DNA of 64,000 nt, taken from the NCBI GenBank assembly GCA_907164885.2, contig OU015497.1, positions 64,190,077 to 64,254,076 on the forward strand, read 5' to 3'. The first letter of the stretch is position 1. Every line of letters begins with the position of its first letter. The notes beneath the pieces are model-generated. The model saw only the letters and a list, made by a program, of their open reading frames with translations, was not told the DNA's origin and made no database searches. Positions 1 to 12,400 of the stretch are shown here, piece after piece. Position numbers and translations under genes: made by a program. This stretch comes from Dolomedes plantarius (taxonomy: Eukaryota; Arthropoda; Arachnida; Araneae; Dolomedidae).

Positions 1-135
1 AACGATTGCAGCACACGAGCTCATCATGGACGACTGCAGAGCTCCTGACACATTGTACATAAAGAGAGGAAAGACGTTTAGAAGAAGGTGAATTGTGCTC
101 TCGTGCGATTTTTTTTTTGTGTGTGGAGCTTCAGT

Positions 136-1180
136 ATGCCCTGGAGCAAAACACAAGCATCATTCGAGGACGTTTCGGAGCTCGACCAAGGCAGAATCAT
201 TGCATACAGAGATTGCGAATTATTCTTCCGAGAAATCGGTCATCGAGTCGGACGTATTGAAGCACAGTTAAGCGAACGTGGAATCGGTGGATGCAGGAGG
301 GAACGACTGACCGACATGAGCGATTGCAACCGCCTCATCGCACAACTCTACGGGAAGACAGGCATATTGTGGGCATGGCACTGATGGACCGCAATGCCAC
401 AACCGCAACCATAGCACAATGAATACCGTCAGTAAAACAACAATCGGTGTCCACACAAACAGTACGACGTCGTTTGCAGCCCAGTGGACTGTCCGCTAGG
501 CGTCCATTGCTTCGCTTACCTTTAACTTTAAACCACAGACGTTTCCGTTTGCAAAGGTGCGCTGAGAGGCGGAGATGGAATTCCGAATGGCATGACATTG
601 TGTTTTCGGACGAATTCCGCTTCTGCCTGGAACACCACAATGGCAGAATTACAGTTTTGATATACCGTCGAGAGAGGCGGCTCAACTGTTGCATTATGCA
701 TCGTCATACTGGTCCTGCACCCGTTGTTATGTTGCAGGGTGGTATTGGATTCCTCTCCCGCACCCCTCTAGTACGCATTACCGCTACATTTACCGGCCAG
801 TGCTATATCTCTGAGGTTTCGCTGCTGTTCTCCATTCTTACCTTCAGGGCTTGCCTGCGGCCATGTGTCAACAGGACAATACGCGACCACGCGTTGTACG
901 CATTATTGAAGATTTCCTCTCAGACCACCAACCAGATTGCATTGTTACCCTGGCCTGCTTGTTCTCCAGATCTATAGCTCATCGAACATGTCTGGTCAAT
1001 GACTGGAGAACGCCTAGTCCGGCATACCACACCGACGGTCACACCAGATGAACATTGGGTACGTGTGGAGGCAGCATGGGCTGCAATTCCCGAACACCAA
1101 ATCCAAAGCCTCTTTCAGTCAATGCCACGGCGTGTCGCAGAGGTTATTGACAGACGTGGAGGCAACACTAATTACCTTCA
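136..1180 (+). pseudogene. Tc1-like transposase, decayed
   Basis: Broken transposase of the Tc1/mariner superfamily, which cuts and pastes DNA at TA sites. The helix-turn-helix part reads from the ATG at 136 (motif GRIIAYRDCELFFREIG) and stops at 384. The reading then moves to another frame from about 425 (VRRRLQPSGLSARRP) through the first catalytic aspartate (IVFSDEFRF, near 600). The second aspartate (QQDNTRPR, near 870) lies in a different frame again, and the third region (PWPACSPDL, near 950-977) ends in a stop where the family continues into the IEHVW stretch. The tail (AAWAAIPEHQIQSLFQSMPRRVAEVI) matches the family C-terminus. At least three frame changes and one internal stop make it non-functional. 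I could not find its terminal inverted repeats; the left end may lie outside the window. Confidence 0.85.
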
Positions 1181-2031
1181 AAGAAGGCTGTATTTCCAAC
1201 AAATTATCATTCATACTATCTGTAATCTCTGGAATAAATTTGGCTTTGATATCTCTTGTCCTACTTGGTGTCGCATTTTGGATGGTCAGCAGAACAAGCA
1301 TAAGGCCACCAGTTGAGATTGAAGATCTTTGATCACAACTTTAATTTATGGGAAATTTACAATAGTTTAATTCATGATTGAAGATCAATGGTAATTGAAC
1401 GTACTAGAATAATAGTCTTATATCATAATAACACCAAAGAGATTATCATTAAAACTAATTTTTACTTTTAAACACAAGTCGAATTAGACCTAAGATTGCT
1501 TTCATTTACATATCGGTGTCAGGGCATATCAGTCTCATCGGTAATAAAAAGGGAATATTGTATTTTTATCATATGAACTTCCATGTTGTTAGCCGCCCTT
1601 CTGTATTGTAATATCCCACAATAAGAATTACAATTTCGAAAAAAAATTACTCAGAGTATTTCTCTTTTCTTATGTCAAGGGATTTATTGCAGCGACCACA
1701 GTGGATGACGTCATAGTTTCGTGTAAAACAAACAAAGAGAAGACTGAGTAACCAGTTTTATTCTTACCCCCTTGATATAATTCAAGGCATAAGGAACTAA
1801 ACCGCATTGCATTTCTCGAAAATTTTACTTACCAATGGCTCCTCCATTGAGAACACATAGTCATGATATAAAGGTGATATTTGCATGAAGATTACTTAGG
1901 AATCAAACTTGAATAGTCGTTTACATTCAAAAGAAATACTAAAATTGAGAATGGTTGCACTTGTTAGAATAATGATGACGGAACAGTTTCAAAAGATTTT
2001 TAATATATGTAATCGGATATATGTTTAAACA
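1181..2031. other. A+T-rich spacer, nothing recognised
   Basis: Between the Tc1 relic and the first BEL/Pao element I see no convincing reading frame, RNA gene or terminal repeat. The short open frames near 1048-1332 continue the decayed transposase end into noncoding DNA. Confidence 0.5.
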
Positions 2032-2036
2032 TAAAT

Positions 2037-2085
2037 TGTAAAGATTTGTTTATAGAGGGCGCTGCGTCGCCCGATAGATTAGAAA
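2037..2085 (+). repeat. Remnant of 5' LTR
   Basis: These 49 bases match the first 49 bases of the 3' LTR at 7158-7206 (TGTAAAGATTTGTTTATAGA onward). After the run of A the two diverge completely: the 3' copy continues into the LTR, the left copy into gag. A deletion joined at the A run is the simplest explanation. Confidence 0.9.
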
Positions 2086-2086
2086 A

Positions 2087-2959
2087 ATGTTGATGTTGTT
2101 GATGAAAAAGATTGATGTTCTTGAATTAATGCAATTCTTAAAACGAGAAATTGAGTGTAGAGAGTCGTCTATCTTATTAACCCAAACCGAAAGACAACCA
2201 AAACAAGTAATTTCGAGTAAATTTGACAAAGGTCCTAATTATAAATACTTCAATCCTAAAAATAATCCAACTGTTGCGTTTGCCTCTAATGTGAAACAAA
2301 ATTGTGTATTTTGTTACCAAAATCATGAATCATTCAATTGCAACACTGTCCCTTCAGAAGAGAAACGAAACAAATTAAGAAAAGAAGGACGATGCTTCAA
2401 ATGTTTTAAACGTTCACATTTGAGTATTCATTGTAGAAGTAGAATTAAAGATTGCTCGATTTGCAAAGGTAAAAATCATCACGAAATCATTTGTTTTAAA
2501 ACTCAAAAACCATATGATGAAATACCTAATTCAGCGCCGGAAGGTCAAACAGTAATATCTAGTATCGCGAATTCTGAGGGAAATTGTAGTGATTCCATAA
2601 TTTTGCCTACATGTGCTGTTGAAGTTCAAGGCCCATCAAAATCAAAGATAAGCGCAGTGTTATTTGACAGCGCTTCTTCAAAATCATTTATAACGAAGGC
2701 ATGTGCGCGAGAATTAAAGCTCCCTATTTTAAGAGTAGAGCATTTATTAGTTTACACTTTCGGTTCTCGTGAATCCATAAACAAGACATTCGACGTAACA
2801 GAAATTGAGCTGAATCACTTGAATAATCCTGAAAGAAAAATAAAACTTGAAGTGTATGTAACGGACACAATTTCTCATGTGTCTATGGTGACGTCAGCCA
2901 GTGCGGTTGAACATTTGCTAAAAGAGTTCAAAATTCCTTTCCAACAGTTTAACCTTTAG
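2087..2959 (+). pseudogene. BEL/Pao gag C-terminus and protease, truncated
   Basis: A 290-codon frame holding the end of Gag and the start of the protease. After an N-terminal piece typical of the C-terminal side of BEL Gag come cysteine/histidine clusters that look like nucleic-acid-binding knuckles (CVFCYQNHESFNC, CFKCFKRSHLSIHC, CSICKGKNHHEIIC; residues about 70-145). A retropepsin-like segment follows (ISAVLFDSASSKSFITKA, residues about 185-205). The usual active-site triad is Asp-Ser/Thr-Gly; here the third residue is Ala, so the protease is probably dead. The frame ends at TAG 2957-2959, shortly before the (AT)n tract. The true gag start is lost in the upstream deletion. Confidence 0.85.
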
Positions 2960-3004
2960 CTTACGGGGCCCATTTTTCCGATTCCCTCTTTAGAACTGGA
3001 GTTA

Positions 3005-3277
<273 letters not shown>

Positions 3278-3278
3278 T

Positions 3279-6200
3279 TCTTGGGTCCGTATTCTTGGGA
3301 TACATGCTATCCCACCCCGTAAGGAAAAGGTTAAACAAGCAAAAGGGCTGAGAGTTGAAATACTGATTGGCGCCGATATGTTCTGGAAATTGCAGACTCG
3401 ACACATAAGGAAAATATCAAAAGGATTGTTTTGCATTGAAACGTTATTAGGATTCATTATTTCGGGTGTACGAGAAAATGGTAAACAAACCAGATCATTC
3501 GTGAATTTATGCCTGACAGAAGGGGAAACACTGAGTAATGTTGTAAACAATCCAGATTCTTTTGGTGATGATTTAAACACTCAATTAAAAAGATTTTGGG
3601 AATTAGAGTCGTTAGGTATTAATTCCAACGGTAATGACAATAATCATACTTCAGCTGATGTTGAAACTTTAAAGGGATTTGAGCAAAATATTAAAGTCAT
3701 AGTAAACGGAAAATATGAAGTTAAACTGCCATTCAAAGACAAAATAGACTTATCGGACAATTTTTCGCATTCCAAAAGAAGGTTATCAAAATTGTTAACT
3801 CGTTTGGACAATGAACCATCATTATATGAAGAGTACAAATTAGTTTTTGCAGATCAAATTAATTTTGATGTTATCGAACCTGTAAATGAGAACTTTGAAC
3901 AGTCATCCAATCTTGTATATTACATGCCTCATCATCCTGTTATTAGACGTGATAAAGAGACCACAAAATTTCGTATTGTTTTTTATGCGTCCGCGAAGGA
4001 TAGAAATTGTTTATCTTTAAATGATAATTTGCTTGCAGGCCCAAACTTGAATCCGAATTTACTAATTCTTCTTTTGAAATTTAGAGAACATAAAATCGGT
4101 GTAATAGCCGACATAGAAAAGGCTTTCCTTCAAATTTCTCTTTCGGCTGAAGACAGGGACTGTCAAAGATTCTTATGGGTCGATAATTTACAAAATAAAG
4201 ATCTAAAATGTTTTCGTTATAAGACTGTAACATTTGGAGTGAAATCATCAACTTACCTTTTGGCTGCTACCATAAAGCATCATCTTAAAAATTATGAATT
4301 CTCTTATCCCACGGCTTTTAAGGCATTAAATGAATCATTGTATGTCGATGATTTTATATGTGGCTCGAGAACTGTAAATGAAGCTCTAAGTTTATCGAAG
4401 GATGCTAAATTTATTTTAAGCGATGCTAAAATGAATCTTCGAAAATGGAAGAGTAATTCTAAAGAGCTTTGTAATATTTGGAATGAAACTAAGTTTGAAG
4501 AACTTCAAAAGGAACATCTGATCCCTATTAAGGTTTTAGGTATAATCTGGAATGTTGAAACTGATGATTTTAAATTAGATTTATCACCATTGTTAGAAGC
4601 TCTCAAAGAATCAAAAAATACTAAGAGAAGTGTGTTAAAATTGTCTTGCAAATTGTTTGATCCTATTGGGTTTATAACTGCTTTTACTATTCGTATAAAA
4701 ATTTTGCTGCAAGAAATATGGGAGAGAGGTCAAGACTGGGATGAAGAATTACAAGAAGAATTGAGAAATAAATGGAACAAATGGTGCTTAGAAATCCCCA
4801 TTCTAGAAAAATTATCTGTTCCAAGATAGTATTTCCTCAAAGAAGACGATGGCGTTGTACCAGAATTTCAGGTGCACGTCTTCTGTGACGCGAGCGAAGT
4901 TGCGTATGGAGCAGTTTCATACCTTCGATTTAGAAACCAGGGAGGTAGCTTTGAGGTTACTTTCGTAGCTGCTAAATCTAGAGTAGCTCCAGTAAAGAAA
5001 TTAAGCCTCCCTAGACTTGAATTGATGGCAACATTAATTGGAGCCAGATTGTTGCATTCCCTGAAGGAAGTATTTGACATTAGAAGTAATTATACTTTGT
5101 GGTCTGATTCCACAATAGCATTACATTGGGTTAAGGGAAATGCTAAGCAATGGAAACCCTTTGTATGTAATCGCGTTAGTGAAATTCAAGGCTTGACTGA
5201 ACCATCAAACTGGAAACACTGCAGCGGAAAGGATAATCCGGCGGATATGCTCTCAAGAGGATGTTTAGCGGAAGACTTGCTGAATGGGGAAAAATGGTGG
5301 AAAGGGCCAAAATGGCTAATCTTGCCAATGGAACAGTGGCCGAACAATGGAGATAAATTTATTTGTGAAGATAATGTTAAAAAAGAAAAACGATTAAAAC
5401 AAGCAGCCATTTTTAACAGTATAACTGCAGAAGGAAAAGAAAATCCAGAAAGGATCCTGGATTTGAAGAAATATAGTTCTATTCAAAGGGTATATCGAAT
5501 AACTGCTTGGGTGAAAAGGTTTACAGAAAATTCAAAATTCAAAGATAAGGAAATGCGAATGACTTCAGAATTAACCTCAGAAGAAATTTTGGATGCTGAG
5601 AGACTGTGGATTAGAAATATTCAAGCGGAATGTTTTCCTGTGGAATTTAAATGTTTGAAAGAAGGAATTCCCAAGAACTCCAGTATTCGTGATTTGAATC
5701 AATGTCTAGATAACACAGGAATAATGGTAGTCGGTGGGAGACTACAAAATTCTAAATTTGAATTCAGAGAAAGGCATCCATGGTTAATCCCTAGCAACAG
5801 TAGACTAACCGAATTGATAGTAATGTCAGCACATAATCAAGTAATGCATTTAGGAGTAGCAAGTACATTGTCTAAAGTTAGAGAGACCTTTTGGATACCA
5901 CGAGGTAGACAAATAGTTAAAACTTTCATAAACCGCTGTATGATATGCCGAAAATTTACTGCTAAAGCAGGTCAACAAATTACTGCTCCTCTACCATCTG
6001 ACAGAGTAACTGAGTCTCCACCCTTTGCTGTGAGCGGTTTAGATTTCGCAGGTCCCCTTTACATTAAGGTGAAAAATTCTGCAGTGACTTCAAAGTGTTA
6101 TATTCTACTGTGCACATGTGCAGTAACTCGAGCAGTGCATCTAGAACTAGTGCAAGTCCTGAGTACTGAGTCATTTTTACTAGCCTTTCGACAATTCGTC

Positions 6201-6944
6201 GCTAGAAGAGGTCTTTGTAGTGTAGTATTCACTGACAATGCCCAAACATTCAAGCGAGCTGAGAAAGAACTTGGATTGTTGTGGAATACAATTAGCCATA
6301 ATGACGTAAAGACATTCTACAGTTCTAAAAGAATAGAATGGAAATATATTGTTCCAAGAGCTGCCTGGTGGGGCGGCTTTTGGGAGCGAATGGTGAAAAC
6401 AGTCAAATCATGTCTGCGAAAGGTCCTCGGAAAATCATGTTTGACGTCAGATGAGCTAGAAACCATTCTAGTTGAAATAGAATCTGTAATCAACTGTAGA
6501 CCCATCAGCTACTTGTACAGTAAGCCTAATGAACCTTCATGTTTAACACCAGCCCATTTTTTGACTGGAGAACGTGCAACTTCCCTACCACCAAATATTC
6601 CTGTTATCCTAGATAAATCGTCATCCAGTGAGCACCTCAATAAGAAGTATTATAATCGACAAAGACTCCTGGATCATTTTTGGCGAAGGTGGAAAAGGGA
6701 GTGCATGCTGGACTTAAGATCTCTTCATTCTGAGAAGCGTAAGAGCTGTACCTCAACCTTTAAAGAAAACGACTTGGTTTTAATCCATGATGAGCGTGTT
6801 CCAAGAACTGTCTGGAAAATTGGACGTGTAATAGAGACGATTCCTGGCAGAGACGGAAAAATAAGATCGTGTAGCATCAAAACTTCTAATGGGACACTTA
6901 AACGTCCAATCCAACTCTTATATAATTTAGAAATAGCTGACTAA
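3279..6944 (+). pseudogene. BEL/Pao pol (RT, RNase H, integrase), one internal stop
   Basis: A single frame opens in the microsatellite (about 3279) and runs to TAA/TGA-free sequence ending at 6944, broken only by TAG at 4827-4829. Before the stop: the linker typical of BEL pol ([13 protein letters not shown], near 3354-3390) and the reverse transcriptase with YVDDF at about 4340-4355. After it, in the same frame: RNase H (HVFCDASE at about 4875; WSDSTIALHW), a His/Cys zinc-binding region (HNQ..H..C..C, near 5830-5950), and the integrase core with all three acidic residues visible (GLDFAG near 6040, FTDNAQ near 6230, GGFWERM near 6370). A C-terminal domain follows, ending KRPIQLLYNLEIAD. One FDASAK-type RT motif reads FYASAK, a likely substitution. 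Apart from the stop, the 690 codons from 4872 are open. Confidence 0.92.
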
Positions 6945-7157
6945 AAACTCTAATTGCATTTTTCTTTTAACAGCTATAAAGTTATTACATCTTTTATTGT
7001 TATTATTTTTTTTAATTATTGAATTACATTGATATTTGATGTTTGCAAAATGTTTTATTTAGTAACTTAAGAAATGTTATTTAGCATTATTATTCTCATT
7101 AATGGTAATTGGTATTTTCGTTTAGGAATGAACCTGTTGTTCATTGTGGGGGGAGTA

Positions 7158-7404
7158 TGTAAAGATTTGTTTATAGAGGGCGCTGCGTCGCCCGATAGAT
7201 TAGAAAAAGAATTGCTTTAAAAATGTAATGGCGTCTGTTTAGACGAAATCTGAAATCCAAACTTCGCAGATTATTAAATGTTGTTTTTTTGTGTTTAAAA
7301 TGTGCTTCATTTTGTGTGTCGAACTGATGATTTCTCACCGAGAATAAAGACCAGGACCTGATCAAAGAATACTCAAGGAATTTGAGTACCAGAATAATTT
7401 AACA
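7158..7404 (+). repeat. 3' LTR of plus-strand BEL/Pao element
   Basis: A 247-bp terminal repeat beginning TGTAAAG and ending AACA, next to TSD TAAAT. It contains the palindromic GGGCGCTGCGTCGCCC and an AATAAA-type polyadenylation signal near 7344. Confidence 0.9.
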
Positions 7405-7464
7405 TAAATTATAAATTTCATTTTTAACATTATTTAAGAAAAACAATTTCTAAATTTATTCACC

Positions 7465-8130
7465 TTAGAATGGGAAAATTTTATGCATTAAGAAATACGA
7501 AACCCGATGAATTTCCATTGATTTCATCCTTTAACGCCCCCTGTGGAACAAAAGATAATAATTTTTAGTTCATTCAGGAATTTTCTTCCCTTCAATCTGG
7601 TAAAGATCCTATGAGCTTTCAGGGCATACTATATATAATCCCTCTCCGAATAAATAAAATTATTAAACCAAATTAATTTTCTTTATTTCAACCACAAACG
7701 TCATCTCTGGAACTACAAAGAACCATTTTGGGTTAAATCAGAGATTTTCTTCCATTCGATATTATTAAGGTACCTATAAATTTCCATGCCATATTTTGTA
7801 GACCCTTATCTGAATAAACAGAAATACGGAACTGAATGAAATTTCTTAATTGTCACTCATTGCGACATCTATGGAACTAAAGCGGACCAGCTTTGGTTTG
7901 TTTATGAATTTTCTTCCTTTTTTTCCCTTTAAGGTTCCTATGAAACTTCACGACATATTTTATAGACTCTTCTCTGAATAAACAGGAATACGGAACTGAA
8001 TGAAATTTCTTAATTGTAACTCTTTGCGGCATCTATGGAACTAATGCAAACCAATTTTGGTTTGTTCATGAATTTTCTTCCTTTATTTCTCTTTGAGGCT
8101 CCTATGAAACTTCCCGACATATTGTATAGT
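7465..8130 (+). repeat. Tandem repeat, 164/165-bp unit, about 4 copies
   Basis: The anchor CCTATGA-CTT-C-G-CATA recurs at 7608, 7773, 7937 and 8101, giving steps of 165, 164 and 164 bases. Each unit also carries AATACGGAACTGAATGAAAT, a short (A)CTATGGAACTA block and TGAATTTTCTTCC. The first unit is the most diverged; the third and fourth are very alike. Confidence 0.85.
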
Positions 8131-8871
8131 TAATTCTCTAATTACTCTGACCTTTATATTTTAACCACGCTGTACAAATCGACAGTACAGACACCAACCC
8201 CGTTTCTATTCGTCATCAGAGTAACGACAGTTTTTAACCTATAGTACGTACACGATAGTGAAATATTGCCACGTTCAAGATCTTCTTATTTATATTACTG
8301 ATGCTAGCATTGTAAGTCTTCCCGTCATCTAGTACTTAGCCGATGTGAGTTCCCAGAAATTCTCACAACATTCTCACGTCACTTCCCCAAATCTTCCCAT
8401 TCTTTTCCATTAAGAAATAATTTAGATCTGTCTCCTTCGATCTTATATCACAGTTATATATGTCCAACCTACATTCTGTTCTCCGAAAATCAATAGAGAA
8501 GACAGGTGTCTTTGCCCAGGGGGAAAAAATATTTTTTTGCTGTCCATCTTTTTACATGATGAGGACACCGAAGTTCCCCGCCCAATCTCGTGTTTTGATG
8601 TCAATTTCCGCAAGCATGTCATTACTTTTCACAATTCTTAAGTTGTGTATTCAGCATTTTTGTAAATTATACCGATTTCTATAAAATATTTCTATTTTAA
8701 TCTTTAAAAGTTTTTTTCGTGTTCAACGCTAACGATTTGCTCATAAAGGAATTAAAAAAAAATTCAGATAGTCTCTTCTAACGAAACAACCGCGAGATAT
8801 TAACGTAGGATTACTTACCGTTGCTTACCTCTTGTATGTATACATGTATGTATGTGTTATGTATATATGTA
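8131..8871. other. A+T-rich spacer with one arm of a dispersed repeat
   Basis: No gene is supported. About 8553-8760 is similar to 15587-15800 on the other side of the second BEL/Pao element (shared TTTACATGATGAGGACAC and TTTCTATAAAAT). The open frame at 8460-8684 lies in this repeat and shows no family. A TATG-type simple repeat sits at 8830-8870, next to the insertion site. Confidence 0.5.
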
Positions 8872-8876
8872 TCTAT

Positions 8877-9481
8877 TGGTGGGTTCAGTGGAGTTATTAA
8901 TTACAATTTCTTAAATGTGTGGACTGTATTAATTTCCATTATCGACAAAAAAATATTATAGGGAGTTGTGTTTAAAGATGCAGTGAATTACTCTTCTTTA
9001 TTCTTTGACTACAAACAAAATTGGATTGGCTTACCTTTCACCATCAGCTGAATAATCGTTGAATACATCACATACAAAAGAGGATTTCAAAAAACCAGTA
9101 TCCCTACGATAACCTTTAATAACTAACTTGACGTTTGCACAGATCTTGAATTGTTGACATAAAGAATAAGATTCTGAATTACACGAATTATTGACTTCAA
9201 CATGTCAATCATGAACAACACGAATATGAATGGAATCGCATCAAAATTGCGACCATAGCCATTTTGTTTTTTGACTCACTACATAGCGTCGAATCCACAA
9301 CACAAAACGTAAACAAACATTCTGGCTTAACAGAAAAATGGTGGCGCCACCTAGTGAGCAGGAACTTAACTAACAAATACAAAATGAATTAATAAACAAA
9401 ATACAAAGTGAATACAAGATTATTATAATGAACTATTAACAAACAAAATAAAAATAATAAGTCTTTTATGAAGACTGAACA
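8877..9481 (-). repeat. 3' LTR of minus-strand BEL/Pao element
   Basis: On the minus strand it starts TGTTCAG (at 9481) and ends CCCACCA (at 8877). It pairs with 14737-15342. The pol stop codon lies at 9466, so the last codons of pol overlap this LTR by about 16 bases. Confidence 0.95.
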
Positions 9482-12400
9482 TCCTCCGGGCGGGGCAAAA
9501 GTAAGGCAACCTTAGACAAAGGTCTTCTTACTACTCCTGAAGAAGTCCGAATATTGACGACACGAACATGTCCGTCAGACCCGGGAAATGTTGCAATAAC
9601 TCTTCCTAGAAGGCATTTCAAAGGTGGTACATCGGGATTGTGTACAGTCACAAGATCTCCAACTTGAAGATCCCGAAAACATGAGCTCTTGGATTTTGGC
9701 CTCTGTTGCAGATGGCTTAGGTATTCACGAGACCAACGATTCCAAAAATGCAATTTCATTTGCTGTATCACTGTCCATCTCTCATTAAGAGGTAGAGTGA
9801 TGTTCCCCGGAGCCTCCGGAACATCCAACAAAGATGACCCAATTAGGAAATGTCCGGGAGTCAAAGCAGTTAAGTCTGCTGGGTCTGAAGACATAGGAAC
9901 AAGGGGTCTCGAATTCAGAAGAGCTTCAATTTGGCAAAGGTAGGTTGTCAACTCCTCAAAATTTAGGATTGCTGACTTGCAAGCCTTTACCAACAGTCCC
10001 TTTGTGGATTTGACAGCAGCTTCCCAGAGACCTCCAAAGTTTGGAGAATAGGGAGGAATGAAGTGCCAAGTGATCGATTGAGAGGCAGAAAAGTCCTGAA
10101 TTCCTTCGGATTTTAGCAGCTTAAACAGCCCCTTCAAATCATTGGCAAGTCCAACAAAGTTTTTTCCATTGTCTGAGAAAATATCAGATGGAAGTCCTCT
10201 TCGACCTATGAATCGTCTTAAGCACGCAAGAAGTGCTTGAGCAGATAAATCGGAGACACAGGCAAGATGAATTGCTTTCGTACACATACAAATAATAACG
10301 CAAATATAAGATTTTAATTTTACCTTGCTTCGAGGGAGATTGGGCTTAGTGATGATAGGCCCACAAAAGTCAATACCAATTTTTTCAAATGGGCGAATTG
10401 GTTGAATTCTTTCTGCAGGTAAATTGGCCATAATTTGTTGACATGTGGTAGCCTTGAGTCTTTTGCACAGTAAACATCGGTTTAGAATGTGTCTCACCTT
10501 GGTGCGACCATTAGTGAGCCAGAATTTCTGGCGAATGAGTGCGAGAGTGAGTTGAGGACCTGCGTGAAAATGTTTTGAATGAATTTTTTCTATAATCAAA
10601 TTAGTTATAGGATGCTTGTTTGGCAGTAGAATAGGATGTTTTTGATATTCATTAATGCTTTTATGCCGTGAAAGTCGTCCTCCTACTCGCAATAAATTTG
10701 ATTTATCTAGAAATATGTTCAAAGTTAATAGTTTATTTGATGAAGGTAAAGGTAACTTGTTCTGTAACAAATGAATCTCCTTAGAAAATTCACAACCTTG
10801 AAGAATCTTGATAATTTGAATTTCAGCAGAATCAATTTCAATGGCGCTTAAAGGCCCTGTACCTTTGTCAGAGGGTTTTCGACAGTTGTTTATAAATCTT
10901 CGACAAAAAGCAAATACTCTAACCAACTTCGAAAATGATGAAAAGTTTAGAAGAAAATCAGGTACAGTCTTTATTAGTGTAGCGTGGTTTATAATGTCCT
11001 GAGTGTAACTGTCAGGCTGAGAACAAGTTTTTGAATCAAATGAATGAAAAGGAATTTTAGCATTTTCAGAAAGCCAAGGTGGTCCTGACCACCAAAGAGG
11101 ATGTTTCAATAATTTATTTGGCATAATTCCTCTAGAAGCACAATCAGCGGGATTGATATTCCCTTGAATGTAATGCCATTGTCCCTCAGGGACAAGCGAT
11201 TTAAGTTGGTTGACTCTGTTTAGTACAAATTGATTTCCCTTCTCGGGAGGCGCATTTATCCAACTAAGTACAATCTGTGAATCAGACCAGAAGAAAATTT
11301 CGTGAATGGTGATCGGTAGATTTGGTAGGACAGCGTGACACAATTGTGCTAACAACAATGCAGCACAAAGTTCAATCCTCGGTAAAGTCACAGGTTTTAG
11401 TGGATTTACCTTAGTTTTGGCAGCGGTAAAATTTACAGAAATTTCTCCGGTACAGGTGATAACCCGAAGGTATATGACTGCCGCATAAGCCTTGCCAGAT
11501 CCATCGCAAAAACCATGAAGTTGAATACTTGAATCAGAGTTTTTTACAAAATTTAAGAATCGGGGAATTTCGATCTGCTTTAGAATATCAAGTTGTGAAT
11601 TAATCTCTTGCCACGATTTTTGGATGAAGCTTGGAATAGGTGAGTCCCACGAAATGTTTTCCTTCCATAAATTTTGCATCATTATTTTCAAACAAATAGT
11701 AGTAGGACACAAAAAACCAAGAGGGTCAAAAAATTTTGCAATTACTGAAAGTAACTGTCTTTTGGTAGTTACAATTTCAGATTTAGAGATACGAATCTGA
11801 ATTACGTCTTTAGACGAATTCCAAAACAAACCTAATACTTTAATGGAAGAATTTTTCTCAATAGTGGTCTCTTGAGTACTTGATTTTAGTTCATTGGGAA
11901 GGTTTGACAATACTTCAGGGAAATTAGATGTCCATTTACGGAGCGTGAATTGTCCATAGTTCATAACCTTATTCAGATCGGAAACTATCTGTTGAGCTTG
12001 ATGAATTGAATCTGCACCGGACAATAAATCGTCAACATAAAAGTCATTTCTAATGATGCGAGATGCATCGGGGAATTCAAGTTCATAGTCTTTGGCTAAT
12101 TCTCTTAAGGTACGAATAGCTAAGAAAGGAGCCGATGCGGTACCATAAGTAACCGTTAACAACCTATACGAGTTGATGGGCTCATTTGAATTATATCTCC
12201 AGAGAATACGTTGGAAATCTGCATGTTTAGGATTTATCAATATCTGTCTGTACATTTTTTCAATATCCGCACTTAAAGCAATGGGATGAGTACGGAATTT
12301 CAGAAGGAGATTGAAAATATCTGGCTGTAATTTTGGCCCAATGTCTAAAAAATCATTCAGTGAATGGCCTTCGGAGTCCTTGGCGGAGGCATCGAAAACA

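Noticed and set aside
9689..9943. Plus-strand frame of 84 codons
   Set aside because: Shadow on the opposite strand of the BEL/Pao integrase region.
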